This document shows positions 1 to 8,365 of a stretch of 64,000 nt of DNA, one piece after another. The stretch covers positions 1,898,230-1,962,229 of the forward strand of contig NZ_FOZG01000001.1 in NCBI RefSeq assembly GCF_900113315.1, written 5' to 3'. A program made the position numbers and the translations under genes. The stretch's first letter is position 1; every line of letters starts with the position of its first letter. The notes beneath the pieces were generated by a model. That model ran no database searches, was not told where the DNA came from, and was given only the letters and a program-made list of their open reading frames with translations. This DNA is from Sphingomonas jatrophae. Its GTDB lineage: Bacteria > Pseudomonadota > Alphaproteobacteria > Sphingomonadales > Sphingomonadaceae.

Positions 1-1
1 C

Positions 2-34
2 GCGCCGGCGGCCCCCCAGGATGTGACCGCATGA
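2..34 (+). other. Possible tail of an upstream coding region
   Basis: A reading frame open from the window edge ends in TGA at 32-34 and overlaps the ATG of the next gene (ATGA), the same coupling used by most genes downstream. Only about ten codons are visible, so no product can be named. Another frame has a TGA at 24-26, so even this assignment is uncertain. Confidence 0.25.
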
Positions 35-837
35 ACGATTACAGCTATCTGATGAAGGGCATCGTGCCGCTCCAGACGGAGAGCAGCACGCTGATCAGCT
101 CGTCGCGCTATCTCAACGATCCGCGGCTGCGCGACTGGGTGGCGAGGCACATGCTCCGCCGCAACGGGCCGGACGTGCCGACGCCGTCGGATTCGATGAA
201 GCTCTCGCTGATCATGCGCGAGGTGCAGGACATCGACCATATCAACCGCCTGATCGCGGCGGAGCGCGCGAAGAACCCGGCGCTCGATGCATGGTTCGAG
301 GCGCGCTTCTCGTCCGATTTCAGCCGCGAGGATCTGGCGCGGCATGCGCCGGATACGGTGGGCGGCATCTTCTACCGGCAACTGGTCGACAATGACCTCC
401 AGGTCGATATCGTGCCCAAGTTCACGCCGCGCAACGATTACGAATATTTCCAGCTGCGCGCCGGCCAGCTCCACGATTTCGAGCATATCCTGGGCGGCGG
501 CGGGTTCGACTTCATCGGCGAGCTGGTGCCCTATTACATGCGGCTGACCAACCTGTTCGTCCATCTCAGCCCCGAGCTGGCGGGCGAGCTTTCGGCCTTT
601 TCCATCTTCGGCTCGACGCGCATCATCACCCGCGCGGTGCTGCATTATCCGCAGACGTGGCTGACCGTGCTCGACACGATCGAGCGGGGCGCCAAGGTCG
701 GCCGGGAATCCGAACCCATCTACATGATGCGCTATGAGGAGGTGCTGGACATGACCCCCGACGAGGCACGCGCGCATCTCGGCATTCGCGGCGTGCGCCT
801 GGCGGATACGGCGGAGGCATCAGCGCTATGGTGCTGA
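31..837 (+). CDS. Coq4-family protein in a steroid side-chain operon
   Basis: A 268-residue protein with the hallmark Coq4 metal motif HDxxH-x11-E: H148, D149, H152 and E164 (HDFEHILGGGG, then E twelve residues after H152). Coq4 proteins act in ubiquinone biosynthesis, where the motif binds a divalent metal. Here the gene is not near quinone genes; it leads an operon of steroid side-chain enzymes and overlaps the next gene by 10 bp. An AGGA box at 18-21 supports the ATG at 31. I infer a paralogue recruited to steroid metabolism, perhaps acting on a hydrophobic ring substrate; its actual reaction is unknown. The family call is good, the role speculative. Confidence 0.75.
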   Translation: MNDYSYLMKGIVPLQTESSTLISSSRYLNDPRLRDWVARHMLRRNGPDVPTPSDSMKLSLIMREVQDIDHINRLIAAERAKNPALDAWFEARFSSDFSREDLARHAPDTVGGIFYRQLVDNDLQVDIVPKFTPRNDYEYFQLRAGQLHDFEHILGGGGFDFIGELVPYYMRLTNLFVHLSPELAGELSAFSIFGSTRIITRAVLHYPQTWLTVLDTIERGAKVGRESEPIYMMRYEEVLDMTPDEARAHLGIRGVRLADTAEASALWC

Positions 838-1688
838 CCGTGGCAGAGGATGTCGCGCACTATGCGGGCGCGGGCGGGCTCGGCCTTGTGGCGACGCGCT
901 ACGGCGCGAAGGGCGGTGCCCCGGTGCTGCTGCTGCACGGCGGCGGGCAGACGCGCGGTGCATGGGTCTCCGCCTCGCGCGCGCTGGCGGCGAGCGGCTT
1001 TCACGCCGTCGCACTCGATCTGCGCGGGCATGGCGACAGCGACTGGAGCGCGGACAATCGCTACACGCTGGACGCCTTCGCCGACGATCTGCGCGCGGTG
1101 CTCGCGACGTTCGATGCCGCGCCGCTGCTGGTCGGTGCGTCGCTCGGCGGCCTCGCGTCGCTGCTGGCGGCGGGCGAGGCGCCGGCGGCGCCGACCGCGG
1201 GGATCGTGCTGGTCGATATCGTGCCGTGGATGGAGAAGAAGGGCGGCGAGCAGGTCGTCGGCTTCATGCGCGGCACGTCGGGCGGGTTCGACACGCTGGA
1301 GGAGGCGGCCGACGCGGTCGCCGGCTATCTGCCGCATCGCCCGCGGCCCGAGCGGCTCGACGGCCTGTCGCGCAATCTGCGGCAGAAGGCGGACGGGCGC
1401 TGGTACTGGCATTGGGATCCGGGCTTCGTCGCCCCGCAGGACGGGTGGGACATGGAGGCGATCAACGCGCGCCTGTCCGCCGCCGCAAGGGCGGTGCCCG
1501 CGCCGCTGCTGCTGGTTCACGGCACCAACAGCGAGATCGTCTCGGCGGAGGGAGCCGCACGGTTCCGCGCGATGCTGCCGGAGGCGCAGGTGATCCCGAT
1601 CGAGGGCGCGCATCACATGGTGGCAGGCGACGACAATGACGCCTTCGTCTCCGCCATCCTGCCTTTCCTGAAAGGACATGCGGCATGA
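828..1688 (+). CDS. Alpha/beta hydrolase
   Basis: A 286-residue alpha/beta hydrolase. Visible are the oxyanion-hole segment HGGG (37-40), the nucleophile elbow GASLGG with S105, and the C-terminal catalytic histidine H263 in GAHHMV. The usual acid position after the LLLVHG strand reads TNSEIVS, so Glu rather than Asp may serve as the acid. It overlaps the Coq4-like gene by 10 bp and the downstream ligase by ATGA, so the three are probably translated together. It may be an esterase or thioesterase for a steroid ester or CoA thioester. The substrate cannot be read from sequence. Confidence 0.8.
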   Translation: MVLTVAEDVAHYAGAGGLGLVATRYGAKGGAPVLLLHGGGQTRGAWVSASRALAASGFHAVALDLRGHGDSDWSADNRYTLDAFADDLRAVLATFDAAPLLVGASLGGLASLLAAGEAPAAPTAGIVLVDIVPWMEKKGGEQVVGFMRGTSGGFDTLEEAADAVAGYLPHRPRPERLDGLSRNLRQKADGRWYWHWDPGFVAPQDGWDMEAINARLSAAARAVPAPLLLVHGTNSEIVSAEGAARFRAMLPEAQVIPIEGAHHMVAGDDNDAFVSAILPFLKGHAA

Positions 1689-3508
1689 CCGGCTTCGTCG
1701 CACCGCCGCGCGCGGAAACCATGAAGCGCCTGATGCGCGGCTATGCCCGCGTCGCGCCGTTCGCCCGCGACATGGCCTATACCGTCGCCGACCGGCTGGA
1801 AGAGCGTGCCGCCGATGCGGGCGATGCGGCCTTCATCCTGTTCGAGGAACAGCGGATCAGCTTTGCCGAGATGAACGCGCGCGCCAATCGCGTCGCGCAT
1901 GCGGCGATGGCGGCGGGCCTGAAGCGGGGCGACACGGTCGCGCTGCTGATGCTGAACCGGCCCGAATATCCGATGATCTGGCTGGGCCTGGCCAAGGCCG
2001 GCATCATCACCGCGCTCATCAACACAACCGCGACCGGCCCGGTGCTGACCCACGCCTTCAAGCAGGTGGAGGCCAAGGCGCTGATCGTCGGGTCCGAGCT
2101 GACCCAGCTGGTCGAGGGCCTCGCGCCCGCCGATCTGCCCGAACTCGTGTTCGAGCAGTCGGAGACGGGAGCGGACCGTTCGGCCAATGGCTGGCGCGAT
2201 CTCGACGCGGCGATGGCGGAGGCGCCCGACAGCGATCCGGATCGGGCGCTGCGCGACGGCATCACCATGGCCGATCCGCTCTACCTGATCTTCACCTCGG
2301 GCACGACCGGCCTGCCCAAGGCCGCGAAGATGAGCCACATGCGCTTCCTGAATGCGGGCGAGATGATGGCCGGCCTGCTGGAATTCGGCGCGGAGGACAC
2401 CTTCTACTGCGTGCTGCCGCTCTATCATGGCGCGGGCGGCATGGTGGTGCCCTCCGTCTCGCTCGCGACGGGGCGGCCGTTCGTGCTGCGGCGCAAGTTC
2501 AGCCGCTCGGGCTTCTGGGAGGATGTGCGGCGGCATCACATCACCTCCTTCTATTACATCGGCGAAGTCGTCCGCTATCTGCTGGCGACGCCGCCCTCGC
2601 CCGACGACCGCGACCATCCCTTGCGCGCGATGACCGGCGCGGGGCTGAAGCCGGACGTGTGGGCCGCCTTCACCGAACGGTTCGGCATCCGCGACGTCTA
2701 TGAAGGGCTGGGATCGACCGAGGCCAACTACGGCATCACCAATGTCGACAATCGCATCGGCTCGGTCGGGCGGCTGCCCTTTCCGGAGGCGACCAACATC
2801 CGCTTCCTGAAATATGACGTGGCAGCGGGCGAGCATGTCCGCAACGAAGATGGCAGCTACGTGCTGGCCGCCCCGCACGAAGTGGGCGAACTGGTCGCCG
2901 AGGTGCTGGGCGGCACCGGCGTCGGCGGCTTCTTCGAGGGCTATACATCGGCGCCCGCTACCGAGGCCAAGTTGCTGCGCGACCTGTTCAAGCCCGGCGA
3001 CTGCTGGTTCCGCTCGGGCGATCTCGTCCGCTTCGACGAGGAGGATTACGTCTTCTTCGTCGACCGCGCCGGCGACACGTTCCGCTGGAAGAGCGAGAAT
3101 GTCTCCACCGCCGAGGTGGAGACGGTGCTGGCGGGCTTTCCCGGGCCGTCCGTGGTCAACGCCTACGGCGTGCTGGTGCCGGGCACCGAGGGGCGTGCGG
3201 GCATGGTGGCGCTGACCTATCCGGAGGGCGTGGAATTCGATCCCGAGGCCTTCTACGCCTTCGCCACCGGCCATCTCGCCCATTATGCCGTGCCGCTGTT
3301 CGTGCGGCTGACCGAGACGGCGGACATGACCTCCACGTTCAAGCTGCGCAAGGTCGAGGTGCAGCGCGAGGGCTATGGCCCCGCTTTCGTCCATGGCGAC
3401 CCGCTGTTCGTCGCCGATCCCGCAGGCCGCACCTATGTGCCGCTGACCCCCGAGGCGCTCGACCGTCTCGGCATCCCACCCTTCGAGGGACCAAGCCATG
3501 CAGGTTGA
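1685..3508 (+). CDS. FATP/FadD-type acyl-CoA synthetase, probable steroid acid:CoA ligase
   Basis: A 607-residue ATP-dependent acyl-CoA ligase. The AMP-binding signature FTSGTTGLPK lies near residues 203-212. The later GLGSTEANYG segment and the C-terminal pattern STFKLRKVEVQREGY followed by a YVPLTPE motif are typical of the FATP (SLC27-like) very-long-chain branch, which includes mycobacterial side-chain ligases. It would activate a steroid carboxylate at the side chain before beta-oxidation. The start at 1685 overlaps the upstream stop (ATGA), and the end overlaps the next acyl-CoA dehydrogenase by 11 bp. The context with the Chs/Ltp2 genes supports a C22-C24 steroid acid substrate. Chain length is not determinable. 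Confidence 0.8.
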   Translation: MTGFVAPPRAETMKRLMRGYARVAPFARDMAYTVADRLEERAADAGDAAFILFEEQRISFAEMNARANRVAHAAMAAGLKRGDTVALLMLNRPEYPMIWLGLAKAGIITALINTTATGPVLTHAFKQVEAKALIVGSELTQLVEGLAPADLPELVFEQSETGADRSANGWRDLDAAMAEAPDSDPDRALRDGITMADPLYLIFTSGTTGLPKAAKMSHMRFLNAGEMMAGLLEFGAEDTFYCVLPLYHGAGGMVVPSVSLATGRPFVLRRKFSRSGFWEDVRRHHITSFYYIGEVVRYLLATPPSPDDRDHPLRAMTGAGLKPDVWAAFTERFGIRDVYEGLGSTEANYGITNVDNRIGSVGRLPFPEATNIRFLKYDVAAGEHVRNEDGSYVLAAPHEVGELVAEVLGGTGVGGFFEGYTSAPATEAKLLRDLFKPGDCWFRSGDLVRFDEEDYVFFVDRAGDTFRWKSENVSTAEVETVLAGFPGPSVVNAYGVLVPGTEGRAGMVALTYPEGVEFDPEAFYAFATGHLAHYAVPLFVRLTETADMTSTFKLRKVEVQREGYGPAFVHGDPLFVADPAGRTYVPLTPEALDRLGIPPFEGPSHAG

Positions 3509-4673
3509 TTTCAGCCCCGAGCAGAAGGCGCTCCGCGCCGAGTTCCGCGCCTATCTCGACGGGATCATGACCCCGGACGTGCGCGCCGCCACGCTGAACG
3601 CGGAAAGCGGCCCCGCCTATCGCGAGGTCATCAAGCAGATGGGGCGCGACGGCTGGCTGACGCCCGGCTGGCCGAAGGAACATGGCGGCAAGGGGCTGGA
3701 CCCCCTGACGCAGAAGATCCTGCTGGAGGAACTGGTGCTGGCCGATGCGCCGTTCCCGTTCGTCACCGTCAACACCGTCGGCCCCGCGCTGATGCGGCTC
3801 GGCACGCCCGAGCAGCAGGCCGCCATCCTGCCGCGCATTGCGACAGGCGACCTGATCTTCGCCATCGGCTATTCGGAGCCGGGCGCGGGCACCGACCTCG
3901 CCAACCTCAAGACGCGCGCGGTGCGCGACGGCGACGATTATGTCGTCAACGGGCAGAAGATCTTCACCAGCGGCGCCGAAGGCGCGGATTACGTTTTCCT
4001 GGCGGTGCGCACCGATCCGGATGCGCCGCCGCACAAGGGCATCACCATCCTGATGATGGACACCAAGCTGCCCGGCTTCTCCGTCTCGCCGATCTGGACG
4101 GTGGGCGGCTTCCGCACCAACGTGACCTATTACGAGGATGTCCGCGTTCCCGCCGACATGGTGATCGGCGAGGTCAATGGCGGCTGGCGCCTGATCGCCG
4201 AGCAGCTCAACCACGAGCGGATCGGCCTCGCCGCGCTGACCTATGGCGCCAATGGCTGCTTCGACCAGGTGGTCGCGTGGGCGCGCGAGGTGGAGGCAGG
4301 CGGCGGCATCCTGCTCGATGTGCCATGGGTCCAGTCGGCGCTGGGCGAGGCCTATGCGCTGCTCAGCGCGATCGGCCAGATGGGCAACCGCGTGGCGGCC
4401 GAAGTGGCGCAGGGCTCGACCCGCGCCGATCTCGCCTCCGGGCTCAAGGTGTTCGGAACCGAGGGGGTGATCAAGGTCATGCGCCTGCTGCTCGATGTGC
4501 TGGGGCCCGTGGGGCTGGTGAAGGACGGCTCGCCCGGCGCGGTGCTGCGCGGCCGGATCGAGCGTGAATATCGCAAGTGCCAGATCAACACGTTCGGCGG
4601 CGGCACCGCCGAGGTGCTGCGCGACATGGTGGCGCAGGTCGGCCTCAAGATGCCGCGGGCGGCCCGGGCATGA
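3498..4673 (+). CDS. chsE2: Acyl-CoA dehydrogenase, FadE29/ChsE2-like subunit
   Basis: A 391-residue flavin acyl-CoA dehydrogenase subunit. It resembles actinobacterial FadE29 along its length: a GPAYREVIKQMGRDGW segment near residues 35-52, a WPKEHGG loop, IGYSEPGAGTDLA for substrate and FAD contact, and a terminal TFGGGTAEVLRDM block. In actinobacteria ChsE1-ChsE2 form an alpha2beta2 heterotetramer that oxidises the C22 steroid propionyl-CoA side chain to the 17,20-enoyl-CoA. The partner subunit is two genes downstream (5616-6746), with the hydratase large subunit between them. The ligase gene overlaps its start, and its stop overlaps the next ATG. Confidence 0.82.
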   Translation: MQVDFSPEQKALRAEFRAYLDGIMTPDVRAATLNAESGPAYREVIKQMGRDGWLTPGWPKEHGGKGLDPLTQKILLEELVLADAPFPFVTVNTVGPALMRLGTPEQQAAILPRIATGDLIFAIGYSEPGAGTDLANLKTRAVRDGDDYVVNGQKIFTSGAEGADYVFLAVRTDPDAPPHKGITILMMDTKLPGFSVSPIWTVGGFRTNVTYYEDVRVPADMVIGEVNGGWRLIAEQLNHERIGLAALTYGANGCFDQVVAWAREVEAGGGILLDVPWVQSALGEAYALLSAIGQMGNRVAAEVAQGSTRADLASGLKVFGTEGVIKVMRLLLDVLGPVGLVKDGSPGAVLRGRIEREYRKCQINTFGGGTAEVLRDMVAQVGLKMPRAARA

Positions 4674-5605
4674 GCGCGCTCCTCGAACAGGCCCGCGAAT
4701 GGGTCGGCAAGCCCGCCAACAAGCCGGCGACGGCGCGCGATGCGGTCAACCTGCCAATGATTCGCCGCTGGTGCGAGGCGATGGGCGAGACCAACCCCGT
4801 CTATACCGACGAGGCCGCCGCCCGCGCCGCGGGCCACCCCGGCATCGTCGCGCCGCCGGCGATGCTGGATGTGTGGGCGATGCCGCCCTATCGCCCCGGC
4901 GGCCGGACGAGCGAGGAGGACATGCCCGTCCTCGCGCTGTTCGATCAGGCGGGCTATACCGGCGTCGTCGCGACCAATGTCGAGCAGCACTATAACCGCT
5001 ATCTGACGCTGGGCGACGTCGTCACCTCGACGCCGACCGTCGCCGACGTGTCCGACGAGAAGCGCACTGGGCTCGGCATCGGCCATTTCGTTACCCTCGC
5101 CTACGATTTCACCGTCGATGGCGAGCCGGTCGGGCGGATGACGTTCCGCGTGCTCAAGTTCAAGCCGAACCTGAAGCAGCCCGAGCCGCAGGCCGCCCCC
5201 GCCGCGGGCGCCGAGAGCTTCCCGCATCCGCGGCCCGCCATCACGCACGACAATGCCTTCTTCTGGGAGGGGCTGAACAACCGCAAGCTGCTGTTCCAGT
5301 CGTTCGGCGGGCGCCTGCGCCATCCGCCGGGGCCGATGGATCCGGTGACGGGCAGCCTCGATTTCGACATCGTCGAGGCGAGCGGGCGCGGCACCATCCA
5401 CAGCTTCGTTGTCATGCACCAGCCGCGCATGCCGGGCTTCGATTATCCGCTGCCCGTGGTGCTGGTCGAGCTGGAGGAGGGCGTCCGCATCGTCGCGAAC
5501 ATGATCGACGCCAGCCCGGAGGACGTCGCCATCGGCCGCGCCGTCACCGCCGACTTCGTGGAGGTGGAGCCCGGCTACGTGCTGCCCGCCTTCCGCCTCG
5601 CCTGA
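4670..5605 (+). CDS. chsH2: ChsH2-like enoyl-CoA hydratase: MaoC plus DUF35 domains
   Basis: The start at 4670 (ATGA overlap with chsE2) gives 311 residues, the usual ChsH2 length. Residues about 1-170 form a MaoC/hot-dog hydratase domain (ETNPVYTDEAAA). The C-terminal third from about residue 200 is a DUF35 OB-fold domain (DNAFFWEG, RLRHPPGPMDP). The zinc-ribbon cysteines seen in many DUF35 proteins are absent. In actinobacteria ChsH1-ChsH2 hydrate the 17,20-enoyl-CoA, and the DUF35 domain docks the Ltp2 aldolase. The downstream genes supply ChsE1, ChsH1 and Ltp2, which supports the same complex. An upstream ATG at 4577 would lie inside chsE2 and was not used. Confidence 0.85.
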   Translation: MSALLEQAREWVGKPANKPATARDAVNLPMIRRWCEAMGETNPVYTDEAAARAAGHPGIVAPPAMLDVWAMPPYRPGGRTSEEDMPVLALFDQAGYTGVVATNVEQHYNRYLTLGDVVTSTPTVADVSDEKRTGLGIGHFVTLAYDFTVDGEPVGRMTFRVLKFKPNLKQPEPQAAPAAGAESFPHPRPAITHDNAFFWEGLNNRKLLFQSFGGRLRHPPGPMDPVTGSLDFDIVEASGRGTIHSFVVMHQPRMPGFDYPLPVVLVELEEGVRIVANMIDASPEDVAIGRAVTADFVEVEPGYVLPAFRLA

Positions 5606-5615
5606 GGGGAGAGCC

Positions 5616-6746
5616 ATGGACTTCAACCTATCCGACGATCAGCGCGAATTGCGCGATCTCGCCGCGCGCATCCTGAGCGATGCCACCAGCGACGAAAAGC
5701 TGCGCGATTTCGCCGCCTCGGGCGAGCCCTTTGACAGCGCCCTCTGGCAGACGCTGGCGGAGGCCGGGCTGCTCGGCCTTGCCGTCTCCGAGGCCGGTGG
5801 CGGGCTTGGCCTCGGCATGATCGACCTCGGCCTGCTGCTGGAAGAGCAGGGCCGCACGCTGGCACCGCTGCCGCTCACCGGCACGCTGGCGATGGCGGCG
5901 GTGGCGCTCGATCGGGAGGGCAGCGACAGCCAGAAGGCGTGGCTGCCCAAGGTCGTCGCGGGCGAGGCGATCCTGGCCGTCGCCGTCGAGGAGCTGGGCG
6001 GGCTCGATCCCGCGCAGCCGATCGCGCGCGCGATTGCCGACGGCAATGGCTGGCGGCTGAGCGGCACCAAGATGGCGGTGCCCTATGCCGCGCAGGCGCA
6101 GGCGCTGCTGGTGACGGCGACGACCGAGCAGGGCCCGGCGCTGTTCCTCGTCGATCCGGCAACGCCGGGCCTGCGGATCGAGGCGCAGGCGTCGACCAGC
6201 GGCGAGCCGCAGGCGATGGTGACGCTGGATGGCGTGACGCTGGACGGCGACGCGATCGTCGGCAGCATCGAGGACGGTGCCCGCATCGTGCGCGAGCTGG
6301 TGCAGCGCGGGCAGGTGGCGCTGGCGCAGCGCCAGGTGGGCGTCGCGGCGGAAGCGCTGCGGCGCACTGCCGATTATTCGTCCAACCGCATCCAGTTCGG
6401 CAAGGCGCTCGGCAGCTTCCAGGCGGTGCAGCAGCGTGCGGCCGACGGCTTCATCGATGTCGAGGCGATGCGCGGCACGGCGCTGCTCGCCGCATGGCAG
6501 ATCGACACCGGCACGGTGCAGGAGGCGGACATCGCCACCGCCAAATATTGGGCGGCGGCGGGCGGCCACCGCGTCGTCCACACCGCGCAGCACCTGCATG
6601 GCGGAATGGGCGCGGACGTGACCTATCCCATCCACCGCTTCTTCCTTACCGCCACGCAGATCGGCGAAACGCTGGGCGGCGCATCGCCGATGGCGGCGCG
6701 GATCGGCGCGGCCATCGCGCACGGACAGACGGAGCCGCTGGCATGA
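5616..6746 (+). CDS. chsE1: Acyl-CoA dehydrogenase, FadE28/ChsE1-like subunit
   Basis: A 376-residue acyl-CoA dehydrogenase family subunit with the N-terminal helical domain (MDFNLSDDQRELRDLAARIL), the LLEEQGRTLAPLPL helix and a C-terminal YSSNRIQFGKALGSFQAVQ flavin-contact segment. It lacks the full EPGAGSD substrate loop of the partner, consistent with the unequal subunits of ChsE1-ChsE2 dehydrogenases. It is preceded by a GGGGAGAG ribosome-binding site (5605-5612) and overlaps chsH1 by ATGA. I infer it pairs with the 3498-4673 product to oxidise the C22 steroid CoA ester. Confidence 0.8.
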   Translation: MDFNLSDDQRELRDLAARILSDATSDEKLRDFAASGEPFDSALWQTLAEAGLLGLAVSEAGGGLGLGMIDLGLLLEEQGRTLAPLPLTGTLAMAAVALDREGSDSQKAWLPKVVAGEAILAVAVEELGGLDPAQPIARAIADGNGWRLSGTKMAVPYAAQAQALLVTATTEQGPALFLVDPATPGLRIEAQASTSGEPQAMVTLDGVTLDGDAIVGSIEDGARIVRELVQRGQVALAQRQVGVAAEALRRTADYSSNRIQFGKALGSFQAVQQRAADGFIDVEAMRGTALLAAWQIDTGTVQEADIATAKYWAAAGGHRVVHTAQHLHGGMGADVTYPIHRFFLTATQIGETLGGASPMAARIGAAIAHGQTEPLA

Positions 6747-7141
6747 CCTTTCCCGCAGCCGGGCAGACCCTGCCCGAACTCGCCTTGCCGATCACCGCCG
6801 GCGCCATCGTCGCCGGCGCGATCGCCACCAATGATTTCGAGAATGTCCACCACGACAAGGCCGCCGCGCAGGCGACCGGCGTGCCCGACATCTTCATGAA
6901 CATCCTGACCACCAACGGCTTCGTCCAGCGCTACGTCAGCGATTGGTGCGGCACGCAGGCACGCATCGCCGGCATCGCCATCCGCCTCGGCGCGCCCAAT
7001 TTCGTCGGCGACACGATGACGCTGACCGGCGAGGTGGCGAGCGTCGAGGGCGACCGCGCCACCGTCTCCGTGCGCGGGCGCAACAGCATCGGCGACCATG
7101 TCACCGCAACCGTCACCCTCGATTACGGGAGCGCACGATGA
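6743..7141 (+). CDS. chsH1: ChsH1-like MaoC hydratase subunit
   Basis: The start at 6743 gives 132 residues, close to the mycobacterial ChsH1 length. It is a single MaoC hot-dog domain with the catalytic hydratase-2 pattern NDFENVHHDKAAA near residues 31-43, holding the Asp and His that activate water. ChsH1 is the catalytic half of the heteromeric hydratase with ChsH2. It overlaps chsE1 before it and ltp2 after it (ATGA both times), so stoichiometric expression is likely. Confidence 0.82.
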   Translation: MTFPAAGQTLPELALPITAGAIVAGAIATNDFENVHHDKAAAQATGVPDIFMNILTTNGFVQRYVSDWCGTQARIAGIAIRLGAPNFVGDTMTLTGEVASVEGDRATVSVRGRNSIGDHVTATVTLDYGSAR

Positions 7142-8310
7142 CCGACGCACTATCGGGCAAGGCCGCCATCGTCGGCATCGGCGCCACCGAATTCTCGAAG
7201 AATAGCGGGCGTTCGGAACTGCGCCTCGCCGTCGAGGCGATCACCGCCGCGCTGGACGATGCGGGTATCGACCGCGCCGAGGTGGACGGCCTGTGCACCT
7301 ACACGATGGACAATAATCCGGAGATCGAGGTCTTCCGGAACATCGGCGGCAAGCAGCTCAAATTCTTCAGCCGCATCCATTATGGCGGCGGTGCGGCCTG
7401 CGCGCCGATCATGCAGGCGGCGATGGCGGTGGCGACGGGCGTCGCCGAGGTGGTCGTCTGCTACCGCGCGATGAACGAGCGGTCGCAATATCGCTTCGGC
7501 AGCGGCTACACGCCGCCGCCCGTGCCCAATGCGGAGAGCGCGCATTACGGCTATTACGTGCCGTTCGGCCTCGTCTCGCCCGCATCGTGGGTGGCGATGG
7601 CGGCGCAGCGCTACATGTATGAAACGGGCGCGACCTCCGAGGATTTCGGTCGCGTTTCCGTCGCCTGCCGGCGCCATGCCGCGACCAACCCCAAGGCGTG
7701 GTTCTACGAGCAGCCGATCACGCTGGCCGATCATCAGGCCTCGCGCTGGATCGTCGAGCCGCTGCACCTGCTCGATTGCTGCCAGGAATCGGACGGTGCG
7801 CAGGCGATCGTCGTCACCACCGCCGCGCGTGCCGCCAAGTTGCGCCAGCCGCCCGTCATCGTCCGCGCCGCGGCGCAAGGGGCGGCGGACGACCAGCAGA
7901 TGATGACCAGCTATTACCGGCCGGACATCTCCCGCCTGTCGGAAATGGATCTCGTCGCCCAGCAGCTCTACGCGCAGGCGGGCGTCGGCCCGGCGGACAT
8001 CCGCACCGCCGTGCTCTACGATCACTTCTCGCCCTTCGTGCTGCCGCAGATCGAGGCGTTCGGCTTCGCGGCCAAGGGTCAGGCGCGCCACTTCATCCGG
8101 GAGGAGGGCATCGAGATTGGCGGGCGCCTGCCGGTGAACACCAATGGCGGCCAGCTGGGCGAGGCCTATATCCACGGCATGAACGGCATTGCCGAGGGCG
8201 TGCGCCAGGTGCGCGGCACTGCGGTGAACCAGGTGCCCGGCGACGGGCTGGTGCTGGTGACGGCGGGCACCGGCGTGCCGACGAGCGGGCTGATCCTCGG
8301 CGCCGCCTGA
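7138..8310 (+). CDS. ltp2: Ltp2-like steroid side-chain retro-aldolase
   Basis: The start at 7138 (ATGA with chsH1) gives 390 residues with the SCP-x/thiolase-like fold of lipid-transfer proteins (KAAIVGIGATEFSKNSGRSE at the N-terminus, VYDHFSPFVLPQIE, NTNGGQLGEAYIHGMNG). It lacks the paired cysteines of true thiolases, as expected of Ltp2. In actinobacteria Ltp2 cleaves 17-hydroxy-3-oxo-pregn-4-ene-20-carboxyl-CoA to androstenedione and propionyl-CoA while bound to the ChsH2 DUF35 domain. The gene order chsE2-chsH2-chsE1-chsH1-ltp2 makes this assignment strong. Confidence 0.85.
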   Translation: MTDALSGKAAIVGIGATEFSKNSGRSELRLAVEAITAALDDAGIDRAEVDGLCTYTMDNNPEIEVFRNIGGKQLKFFSRIHYGGGAACAPIMQAAMAVATGVAEVVVCYRAMNERSQYRFGSGYTPPPVPNAESAHYGYYVPFGLVSPASWVAMAAQRYMYETGATSEDFGRVSVACRRHAATNPKAWFYEQPITLADHQASRWIVEPLHLLDCCQESDGAQAIVVTTAARAAKLRQPPVIVRAAAQGAADDQQMMTSYYRPDISRLSEMDLVAQQLYAQAGVGPADIRTAVLYDHFSPFVLPQIEAFGFAAKGQARHFIREEGIEIGGRLPVNTNGGQLGEAYIHGMNGIAEGVRQVRGTAVNQVPGDGLVLVTAGTGVPTSGLILGAA

Positions 8311-8365
8311 TCCTGCCGCCTTGCCCGCCGGCCATCCACGCGCCACGGAAGGCGCGGGCGGTGGG

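Noticed and set aside
1613..3499. A 628-codon open frame on the minus strand
   Set aside because: Antisense to the FATP-type ligase, whose AMP-binding motif and operon overlaps prove the plus frame.
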